A DNA stretch of 21,532 nucleotides from a virus. The notes beneath the pieces are model-generated. The model was given only the letters and a program-made list of their open reading frames with translations, was not told the DNA's origin and made no database searches. This document shows, one piece after another, positions 14,421 through 19,596 of the stretch. Position 1 is the stretch's first letter, and every line of letters starts with the position of its first letter. Made by a program: the position numbers and the translations under genes. Location of the stretch: the IMG/VR virus record IMGVR_UViG_3300040801_002480, positions 1-21,532 of that record, one strand, 5' to 3'.

Positions 14421-14459
14421 TTTAGCTTGCCTGGGCAGCCGGGCAAGCGCTAAAGGCTA
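14421..14459 (+). other. Structured RNA element, copy 2
   Basis: Just after a stop codon, GCTTGCC (14425-14431) pairs with GGCAAGC (14442-14448), extended by T-G, G-C and G-C to a four-base loop. An outer TTTA (14421-14424) pairs with TAAA (14451-14454) across a two-base bulge, then GGCTA. It matches copy 1 (13921-13961) in shape and flanks, but the inner pairs differ while staying complementary (TGG/CCA against TTG/CAA). Confidence 0.6.
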
Positions 14460-14487
14460 CTTAAAAAAAAGTATTGGAGGTGACAAA

Positions 14488-14673
14488 GTGGCAAAGCAAA
14501 AAGATATAATTGAAAACAAAGTTAGAGAAAAACTTGACACGGTTTTTGAGGAATTGGCCAGCGAATACGGCTTGAGCGCTGGAGACATTGCACCAGAAAA
14601 TCAGATGTTATTCGAACATCATACAATTGAGATTATTGATATTGTTAATAATTGGTTTGAAAATAATAAATAA
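14488..14673 (+). CDS. Small acidic helical protein, unknown
   Basis: A 61-residue gene with a GTG start behind TTGGAGGTGACAAA. It is a helical, acidic protein (ENKVREKLDTVFEELASEYGL, then 'FEHHTIEIIDIVNNWFENN'). No motif is recognised. It is followed by a zinc-ribbon gene after 17 bases that hold another GGAGGTGA site. Confidence 0.58.
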   Translation: MAKQKDIIENKVREKLDTVFEELASEYGLSAGDIAPENQMLFEHHTIEIIDIVNNWFENNK

Positions 14674-14690
14674 ATGGAGGTGATTTTAAA

Positions 14691-14927
14691 ATGTATAATG
14701 GAGTATTGGAAATGATGCCGGACGGATCATCGATGCTTGACCTTGAAAATGTATTAGCTGATGGCATGGATGAGTTTTGTCAAGATTGCGGGTGCAGATT
14801 GCCATCAGAAAATTATATTAACGGCGACGATTATTGCGATAAATGTTGGAGTAAATACTACCTTGAATTATCGGCAATGTATTTTATAGCTACTTATAAA
14901 AATAAAGTATTGGAGGTGACAAAATGA
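14691..14927 (+). CDS. Small zinc-ribbon protein
   Basis: A 78-residue protein with an ATG behind TGGAGGTGATTTTAAA. A four-cysteine zinc-ribbon-like pair is visible: CQDCGCRL (residues 30-37) and CDKC (48-51), separated by a short loop. A helical, hydrophobic tail follows (SKYYLELSAMYFIAT). Such small ribbons often bind nucleic acid or RNA polymerase, but the partner here is unknown. Its final codons contain the GGAGGTGAC site of the next gene and the two genes overlap as ATGA (14924-14927), so translation is coupled. Confidence 0.65.
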   Translation: MYNGVLEMMPDGSSMLDLENVLADGMDEFCQDCGCRLPSENYINGDDYCDKCWSKYYLELSAMYFIATYKNKVLEVTK

Positions 14928-15352
14928 AAAAGCAAAAATTGATCGAGGAAATATTAGCGATCGTAACGGCAGAATCTAACAGCACGGATTTGTACTTAAT
15001 GGATCATATCAGTGAACCGGAGGTAGACCAGATATTGACTGATCTGGATTATGATCCGGAGGATCCAAACTTTTACGCAGTAGCGGAGGCGATAACAGAG
15101 CACTTTGAGAACGCAAACGAGGATCGCCAGATCACGGACGAGGAGGTTATTTATTACGGCGTGGCAATGGAATATCTAAAAGAGAACGATCCGAGTTTAA
15201 GAGAAAGTTTGGATATTGCTATGGAATATGGATTTGATGGGAATAATCTTAGTAGTGAAACATTGGCAAGCTTACTGAAGTCAAGGAATAACGAAACTGA
15301 TTTTATTGATGCGCTGGAGGAAATACAAAACCAGATCGAAAACTTAGGATAA
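14924..15352 (+). CDS. Acidic helical protein, unknown
   Basis: A 142-residue, very acidic, predicted all-helical protein. It starts with an ATG overlapping the previous stop and ends with 'FIDALEEIQNQIENLG'. Regions such as 'EPEVDQILTDLDYDPEDPNFYAVAEAITEHFENANED' resemble no family that I can name. A DNA-mimic or protein-binding role is possible for such acidic early phage proteins but nothing in the sequence shows it. It is followed by a GGCCGG/CCGGCC hairpin and then the next gene. Confidence 0.6.
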   Translation: MKKQKLIEEILAIVTAESNSTDLYLMDHISEPEVDQILTDLDYDPEDPNFYAVAEAITEHFENANEDRQITDEEVIYYGVAMEYLKENDPSLRESLDIAMEYGFDGNNLSSETLASLLKSRNNETDFIDALEEIQNQIENLG

Positions 15353-15364
15353 TAAGTATTAATT

Positions 15365-15383
15365 GGCCGGAGTTGATCCGGCC
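15365..15383 (+). other. GC-rich hairpin upstream of the 15399 gene
   Basis: GGCCGG (15365-15370) pairs with CCGGCC (15378-15383) around a seven-base loop. It is directly followed by GGAAAGGAC, the ribosome site, with no T-run. It might modulate translation or mark an mRNA processing point. The frame is open through it from a TTG at 15363, but that start is not favoured. Confidence 0.4.
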
Positions 15384-15398
15384 GGAAAGGACAAAAAA

Positions 15399-16055
15399 AT
15401 GCAAGCAATAGAAACGATCGAATATAAAGGGTTTGATATTTGTATCTACCCTGATGAGATACTTGAAAGTCCCAGAGAATGGGGGCAATCAAGTGAAATT
15501 GTCGGGTATTGCAGGGATTATGCGATATATGACACAAAGAACCCTTATGCCGGAGAATACGGCAGCCATAAGGCAGATTTTAAAGCTTATTTGGAGGACG
15601 AAAGGCTGACACTGGATCAGGTGATATACTTGCCAGTATCTGCACATATTCACTCCGGAGTATCACTATCAATCGGGAGACTATCCGGATGGGATCGAGG
15701 ACAGATCGGCTATATATATGAGGTAAAGGATCAGATCAGGAAAGAGTTTAAAGTTAGCCGGATCAGCAAAAAGCTGGAGGATAAGATCAGGGATCGTATG
15801 ACTCATGAGATCAAAATCTTTAATCAATATATTACTGGTGCAGTTTACGGTTATCAAATTGAGGATCAGGACGGCAGAGAACTTGATTCACTTTGGGGAT
15901 TTTACGGCTATGACTTTGAGGAAAGCGGCTTGATCAATGAGGCAAAGAGCCAGATCGATAATTATCTGGAGGAACAGCGCAAGGCCAGACAGCAAAGGGT
16001 TAAGATCATGATCAAGCACCGTGTACCTTTGAGTGCACGGCCACAGTTTATATAA
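15399..16055 (+). CDS. Conserved phage protein of unknown function (WGFYG-type)
   Basis: A 218-residue protein from ATG 15399, chosen over an upstream TTG (15363) because AAAGGAC lies seven bases before it. The pattern is one I recognise from many early-region phage proteins, in gut phages among others: 'LPVSAHIHSGVSLSIGRLSGWDRGQIGYIYEVK', then a helical middle, then 'FNQYITGAVYGYQIEDQDG.ELDSLWGFYGYD'. Its function is not established to my knowledge. The C-terminus is basic and Arg-rich (RKARQQRVKIMIKHR). It precedes a run of small genes with very similar ribosome sites, consistent with a nonessential early accessory gene. Confidence 0.68.
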   Translation: MQAIETIEYKGFDICIYPDEILESPREWGQSSEIVGYCRDYAIYDTKNPYAGEYGSHKADFKAYLEDERLTLDQVIYLPVSAHIHSGVSLSIGRLSGWDRGQIGYIYEVKDQIRKEFKVSRISKKLEDKIRDRMTHEIKIFNQYITGAVYGYQIEDQDGRELDSLWGFYGYDFEESGLINEAKSQIDNYLEEQRKARQQRVKIMIKHRVPLSARPQFI

Positions 16056-16068
16056 GGAGGTGAGTAAT

Positions 16069-16392
16069 ATGTATTGTATTAATATAGTAGATCATAAAGA
16101 GGTAGAGATTTTCTGGTGCAGTGATCCGCTGGAGGCATCAACTTATGAAAATTTCAGTAGTTTAGTGGAGGCAAAGAACGCCTTGATCGGTTATGAGATC
16201 GATCCGGACATTGTTGAGGACGCCGTGCGACACTTCAACACTGTAACAAACTGGGAAATGACAGAATCCGGAGACAATGAGCCTATGACGGAGGCAGAGA
16301 AAGCTTGCCTTGATATGTTTGGTACTAAGGACTTTGATACCCTTGCTATGATCTGGAAAAAAGCTATACAATTAAATGAGGGAGGTGAATAA
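16069..16392 (+). CDS. Small acidic protein, unknown
   Basis: A 107-residue protein. The ATG at 16069 is preferred over an upstream in-frame start at 16033 because AAGGAGGTGAGTAAT precedes it directly. It contains 'WCSDPLEASTYENFSSLVEAKNALIGYEIDPDIVEDAV' and a helical acidic C-terminal part. No family is recognised. The AGGAGGTGA plus AAT-ATG layout recurs at the next two genes. Confidence 0.6.
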   Translation: MYCINIVDHKEVEIFWCSDPLEASTYENFSSLVEAKNALIGYEIDPDIVEDAVRHFNTVTNWEMTESGDNEPMTEAEKACLDMFGTKDFDTLAMIWKKAIQLNEGGE

Positions 16393-16393
16393 T

Positions 16394-16618
16394 ATGGGCA
16401 GGAAATTATCAAAAGAATTGATAGATCAAATTGAATCTGGAGATGCAATAGCATTGATCTGGCAGATCGAGGACGTGATCAATGAGGGCAAAGAGATCGG
16501 TATCACAGTGACACCGGAGCAAGCCAGAGAAGTGTTAGAAGAAGTAGAGTCAAACCATGACTGCACAATGGGAGTCAGCTGGGAGTCAATCAGAACGGCT
16601 ATGGATACTATATTATAG
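16394..16618 (+). CDS. Small helical protein, unknown
   Basis: A 74-residue protein with its ATG one base after the previous stop and GGGAGGTGAATAAT in the end of that gene. It is helical and acidic, with 'KLSKELIDQIESGDAIALIWQIEDVI' then 'GITVTPEQAREVLEEVE.NHD...GVSWESIRTAMD'. The second half resembles the small helical phage proteins that follow one another in such operons. No function can be assigned. Confidence 0.62.
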   Translation: MGRKLSKELIDQIESGDAIALIWQIEDVINEGKEIGITVTPEQAREVLEEVESNHDCTMGVSWESIRTAMDTIL

Positions 16619-16631
16619 GGAGGTAAGTAAT

Positions 16632-16967
16632 ATGAGACTAAGAGTAAGAGACTTGATCAAAGAATTAGCAGATTGCAATCCTGATGCCAGAGTGTCCATT
16701 GTTGCAGGAGATGAAGACGACAACATTCTTGATACCTATGACTTTGAGATCCACGCAAAAGATGTTGATGAGTATATCGAGTTATTTGTATACACAGGCG
16801 ACAATGAGGATATCAAAAAGTACAGGGCAGTAATAAAGTATGATGAGGGTACGTTTAGCTTAGTAACAACGGCATCAAGCGCCAGAGCAGCGATCAATAA
16901 GATAATGGAGGCAGAGGGCTGTCCGGAGCGATCAATAATTAAACTGACATTGGAGGATGAATTATGA
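16632..16967 (+). CDS. Small acidic protein, unknown (paralogous style to next gene)
   Basis: A 111-residue protein. The ATG at 16632 is chosen because GGGAGGTAAGTAAT precedes it, although the frame is open further upstream inside the previous gene. The N-terminus 'VRDLIKELADCNPDARVSIVAGDEDDNI' has the layout seen in many small phage proteins (short helix, then '...D.DV.....DDEGN'), and the following gene repeats it. The rest is beta-rich and acidic. Its stop overlaps the next ATG as ATGA. Confidence 0.6.
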   Translation: MRLRVRDLIKELADCNPDARVSIVAGDEDDNILDTYDFEIHAKDVDEYIELFVYTGDNEDIKKYRAVIKYDEGTFSLVTTASSARAAINKIMEAEGCPERSIIKLTLEDEL

Positions 16968-17176
16968 AAATATCGGAGATGATAAGCAAGCTTGAACAGA
17001 TCAAGCATCATATTGGAGACGTTGATGTGATCCACTCAATGGACGATGAGGGTAATATTTACAGGGAGATCGACAGATCATCAGTGGTATTCTCTTTTCT
17101 GGAGACAGATAGTGATGATGAAAGCAGAAAGTATGCAGTAGTTATTTACCCTGGCGAGAAAGAGGTGCTTGTATAA
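16964..17176 (+). CDS. Small acidic protein, unknown
   Basis: A 70-residue protein whose ATG overlaps the previous stop. 'MISKLEQIKHHIGDVDVIHSMDDEGNIYREID' then 'VVFSFLE' gives the same helix, then D.DV, then acidic-turn plan as the previous protein, suggesting that the two share an ancestor or fold. Its TAA stop overlaps the next ATG as TAATG. No function is known. Confidence 0.6.
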   Translation: MKISEMISKLEQIKHHIGDVDVIHSMDDEGNIYREIDRSSVVFSFLETDSDDESRKYAVVIYPGEKEVLV

Positions 17177-17310
17177 TGAAAGGAATAGAGCAATTAAACA
17201 GGGTGATCAATCATCCAAAGACTGCAGAGCACGTTAAGAATATGTATATTTATATCCGGATCGATCTGGAGAACGGCGAAGAATTGAAATTGAAGATCAG
17301 CAAAAATTAA
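17176..17310 (+). CDS. Very small protein, unknown
   Basis: A 44-residue gene starting with the ATG that overlaps the previous stop (TAATG), which implies coupled translation. It contains 'QLNRVINHPKTAEHVKNMYIYIRIDLENGEEL', a short helix then two strands. It is accepted because of the coupling and full codon-like composition. No family is known. Confidence 0.5.
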   Translation: MKGIEQLNRVINHPKTAEHVKNMYIYIRIDLENGEELKLKISKN

Positions 17311-17344
17311 TGTATAATTGATGTTTACATAGGGAGGTTTACAA

Positions 17345-17485
17345 ATGAAAAGTTATATTCAACAAGCATGGGGTATGTTTACACTGTTAATTGTTATCAT
17401 TTTAGTTATAATCGGATGGGTAGTGAAGATAATAAAGGACTTCAAAGATATTTTTGGGGACATGATGGGAGGATCCAATGAGTAG
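17345..17485 (+). CDS. Very small single-span membrane protein
   Basis: A 46-residue gene with an ATG behind AGGGAGGTTTACAA. Residues ~12-30 (FTLLIVIILVIIGWVV) form one clear membrane span, followed by a Lys/Asp-rich tail (KIIKDFKDIFGDMM). Its last codons overlap the next gene by eight bases (ATGAGTAG). Possible roles include superinfection exclusion or lysis timing; none is shown by the sequence. Confidence 0.58.
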   Translation: MKSYIQQAWGMFTLLIVIILVIIGWVVKIIKDFKDIFGDMMGGSNE

Positions 17486-17693
17486 AGAGATCAAAGAGTG
17501 TCAGGAATGCAAAACAAAACCCTATTCGCTTGCGGATCAGGAGTATTTGAGAATATTTGGGAACTGCTGGACGTGCGATCGTAAAAAATGGGACGCCGGA
17601 GAACTATCGCTGGAGGAATTTGAGAAAAGAGAAACAAAAGCATTCGATTCAGCCGAGGAAAAACTAAGTCAGACTATGAGGGAGGGATTTTAG
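17478..17693 (+). CDS. Small zinc-binding protein (two CxxC)
   Basis: A 71-residue protein beginning inside the previous gene. Two CxxC pairs, CQECK (residues 8-12) and CWTC (30-33), are spaced 18 residues apart as in a treble-clef or zinc-ribbon knuckle, followed by an acidic helical tail. The ATG has GGGAGGATCC upstream. A nucleic-acid or protein-binding role is likely but its partner is unknown. The next gene starts directly after its TAG stop. Confidence 0.62.
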   Translation: MSREIKECQECKTKPYSLADQEYLRIFGNCWTCDRKKWDAGELSLEEFEKRETKAFDSAEEKLSQTMREGF

Positions 17694-17927
17694 ATGGATA
17701 TTGAAGACTTGATATATGAATTAATGTTAAACCCAGAGTTAACTATCGAATTTTCTTATAGATATGCAGATAACAAAGCCGTTGTCGTAAAGATCAAGGA
17801 CACAAGGACAAGAACTGTACTCGCAACTGCAATCGATTGCGGATCACTGGTATCAATGAAAAGAATTATCAAAGACCTGATCAAAGACAACATCAAACAG
17901 CTAACTGACTATAGAAAATATGTATAA
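17694..17927 (+). CDS. Small protein, unknown
   Basis: A 77-residue protein whose ATG immediately follows the previous stop; GGGAGGG lies in the end of that gene. It is alpha/beta in appearance: 'IEDLIYELMLNPELTIEFSYRYADNKAVVVKIKDT' then 'LVSMKRIIKDLIKDNIKQL'. No motif is recognised. AAAGGAGGTGAGAACTA follows it and serves the next gene. Confidence 0.58.
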   Translation: MDIEDLIYELMLNPELTIEFSYRYADNKAVVVKIKDTRTRTVLATAIDCGSLVSMKRIIKDLIKDNIKQLTDYRKYV

Positions 17928-17942
17928 AGGAGGTGAGAACTA

Positions 17943-18233
17943 ATGAGTGAGAATTTATATTACATGGAACCGAGTGATCATATATTTAATGAAGTCAAGA
18001 AAGCAGCAATTGAATTATGGACAGACATAGCAGATCATCCATCATATCTGGAAGAGAAAACTGGCAAACTTAAATCTTTAGAGAATGTCAGAGATAACTT
18101 CATGTACATAGTGGCAATGTTTGACCTGAACAATCAGCACAAGCTATCGTTTAGGATCAGCAAAGATGCGAGGGAGGCTATCCACGATCGGTTGATCGCC
18201 GGAGGCCAGCCCAGAGATCTGATAGTATTCTAA
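17943..18233 (+). CDS. Conserved phage early protein, unknown function
   Basis: A 96-residue protein with an ATG behind the very strong AAAGGAGGTGA. It contains 'FNEVKKAAIELWTDIADHPSYLEEKTGKLKSLENVRDNFMYIVAMFDLNNQHKLSFRISKDAREAIHDRL.AGGQP', a layout I recognise from small proteins in many phage early regions: 'A..iW...D...Y..eK...i..l.N..DN.myiVAMFD..NQ'. Its role is unknown to me. The pattern is conserved enough to make the gene certain. Confidence 0.72.
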   Translation: MSENLYYMEPSDHIFNEVKKAAIELWTDIADHPSYLEEKTGKLKSLENVRDNFMYIVAMFDLNNQHKLSFRISKDAREAIHDRLIAGGQPRDLIVF

Positions 18234-18244
18234 AGGAGGGCAAC

Positions 18245-18487
18245 ATGAAATCAGGAACACAAATAATTGAAGAGGCTATGATGTTCTACTTAGAACCGGA
18301 GACTGACGATCCGGAGGCTAAGACACACTGGACAATTGGTAGCTATTCACTTGATTCAGTTGAAGTTGATCACAACAATCAAAAATATGAGATCGATTTT
18401 CTGGATCGGGGAGGCAACAAGCATCACCTGTCAGTGAACAAGGAAGAGTTTGATCGCTACATTAATAAAATAAAATTGGAGGACTAA
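18245..18487 (+). CDS. Small acidic protein, unknown
   Basis: An 80-residue protein with an ATG behind AAAGGAGGGCAAC. It has a helical N-terminus and a beta-rich remainder ('THWTIGSYSLDSVEVDHNNQKYEIDFLDRGGNKHHLSVNKEEFDRYI'). No family is recognised. Its last codons (AAATTGGAGGAC) contain the ribosome site for the next gene, one base after its stop. Confidence 0.6.
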   Translation: MKSGTQIIEEAMMFYLEPETDDPEAKTHWTIGSYSLDSVEVDHNNQKYEIDFLDRGGNKHHLSVNKEEFDRYINKIKLED

Positions 18488-18488
18488 A

Positions 18489-18923
18489 ATGACAAGCAAA
18501 CACAAGGCAATAAGTTTTCGATTAAATCCACAGGACAGTGAAGCCTGGGCTCAGTTAGCATACCAGGAGGGATTAACTCCGGGTACCCTGGCCAGGAGAA
18601 TATGCACACTGCACCTGAAAGATAAAGTCAAAACAGTAGACTATGAGATCGAGCCTGATCATAACGATGATGCTCTGGTCAGACCGGCAGAACCAAAAGT
18701 GGAGACTGTGAAAGAAAAACAAGAGAAGACTATGATCGACAACACAATGGCACTGGAAGACGATGAGAAGTTAACATTCGTTGAAGAGTCATACACCGGA
18801 GAGAGAGACAGCGCAGAGTTTCGCCGGATGATGGGCAAAACTGATCGGGACATGACAGAAGAAGAGGCTGATGAGATATTCGGCAGCAGAGATGATGATG
18901 AATGGAGGGTTGCCAGTGAATAA
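18489..18923 (+). CDS. Ribbon-helix-helix-like DNA-binding protein with acidic tail
   Basis: A 144-residue protein. Its first ~40 residues, 'KAISFRLNPQDSEAWAQLAYQEGLTPGTLARRICTLHLKD', fit a ribbon-helix-helix plan: a beta strand, a helix, then a second helix after 'EGLTPGTLARR', as in small plasmid and phage repressors and Arc/MobC-like proteins. The rest is an acidic, disordered-looking tail containing the repeated 'DDDE' type. It may regulate the operon or bind DNA as a dimer. No operator can be assigned. The next gene overlaps its end by eight bases. Confidence 0.55.
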   Translation: MTSKHKAISFRLNPQDSEAWAQLAYQEGLTPGTLARRICTLHLKDKVKTVDYEIEPDHNDDALVRPAEPKVETVKEKQEKTMIDNTMALEDDEKLTFVEESYTGERDSAEFRRMMGKTDRDMTEEEADEIFGSRDDDEWRVASE

Positions 18924-19287
18924 GAGGCATTTCAATAAGCTTTATTACATGGTACTGGGGATCAAACTCCACAAGGCCGGAGTAAAAGATCTGGATCAGG
19001 TATGTGAGGTGTTATCTAAACTCAAGAGATCCGCCACAGAATACAAGCAGCAATGTGACAATATATCAGAGGGACACGGCACCGTAAACGGAGAATACTA
19101 TCAGGGAGATCTGGCAGTTTTTGTAGAGGAAAAGAAAAAGGTTCAGGATCGGATCATCAAACGGCTGCAGTGGATCAAAGATGCAAAGCCAGACTTTTGG
19201 TCCGACGGATCGATCGATGTTTATATTAATGGAGTTTACATTGATTTGGAGGAATTTAACCGAGGGTTATACCCTTCAGGGCATTAG
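18916..19287 (+). CDS. Hypothetical protein, helical
   Basis: A 123-residue protein starting with a GTG (18916) behind GGAGGG six bases upstream. The frame is open further upstream inside the preceding gene, but that start lacks a comparable site. It contains 'LGIKLHKAGVKDLDQVCEVLSKLKRSATEYKQQCDNISEG' and a C-terminal 'WSDGSIDVYINGVYIDLEEFNRGLYP'. No family is recognised. It is the last of the dense small-gene run and is followed by a terminator-like hairpin. Confidence 0.6.
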   Translation: MNKRHFNKLYYMVLGIKLHKAGVKDLDQVCEVLSKLKRSATEYKQQCDNISEGHGTVNGEYYQGDLAVFVEEKKKVQDRIIKRLQWIKDAKPDFWSDGSIDVYINGVYIDLEEFNRGLYPSGH

Positions 19288-19299
19288 AAAAATTGATTG

Positions 19300-19324
19300 T
19301 AGGCCATTTTCAGAGGCCTATTTT
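19300..19324 (+). terminator. Terminator-like hairpin after the small-gene run
   Basis: TAGGCC (19300-19305) and GGCCTA (19315-19320) form a six-pair stem around a nine-base loop, followed by TTTT. The T-run is short, so read-through into the next membrane-protein gene is plausible. The stem-loop resembles that at 13322-13344. Confidence 0.5.
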
Positions 19325-19341
19325 AGTGGGGAAGTGACAAA

Positions 19342-19539
19342 ATGATAGCAAAGATCAAAGAATTAGCAATAGTAATGTCGTTAGCATTCATGATCATCAA
19401 GGTTGAGGATCTGGTGATCACAATCAAGCCAGCATTCCATAACGGATCACCCTGGAATATTATATGGCTGCTGCTGGGATGGGCAGTGATCATTGGAGTG
19501 ACAGCATTTACATTCTGGTTAACAAAAGACGAATTTTAG
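19342..19539 (+). CDS. Small membrane protein, two spans
   Basis: A 65-residue protein with an ATG behind GGGGAAGTGACAAA, a variant of the usual site. Two hydrophobic segments are seen: residues ~6-20 (ELAIVMSLAFMII), a short polar stretch, then ~39-60 (WNIIWLLLGWAVIIGVTAFTFW), with a charged ending (LTKDEF). Membrane location is likely and function unknown. A hairpin lies just upstream and a promoter for the helicase begins within a few bases of its stop. Confidence 0.6.
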   Translation: MIAKIKELAIVMSLAFMIIKVEDLVITIKPAFHNGSPWNIIWLLLGWAVIIGVTAFTFWLTKDEF

Positions 19540-19541
19540 TA

Positions 19542-19570
19542 TTGACTTATAAATGACAGCATGATATCAT
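19542..19570 (+). promoter_or_regulatory. Promoter of the helicase gene, overlapped by a palindrome
   Basis: TTGACT (19542-19547), a 17-base spacer, then TATCAT (19565-19570): 5 of 6 at each box with ideal spacing. A perfect 14-bp palindrome GCATGATATCATGC (19559-19572) covers the -10 box, so a dimeric repressor could block it. The predicted start is near 19577, about 20 bases before the helicase ATG. Confidence 0.65.
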
Positions 19571-19596
19571 GCAGTCTCAGTGGGAGGACAAATCAA

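Noticed and set aside
15363-15398. Upstream TTG start for the 15399 gene
   Set aside because: It would translate through a stable hairpin with no ribosome site, while ATG 15399 has AAAGGA at the correct distance.
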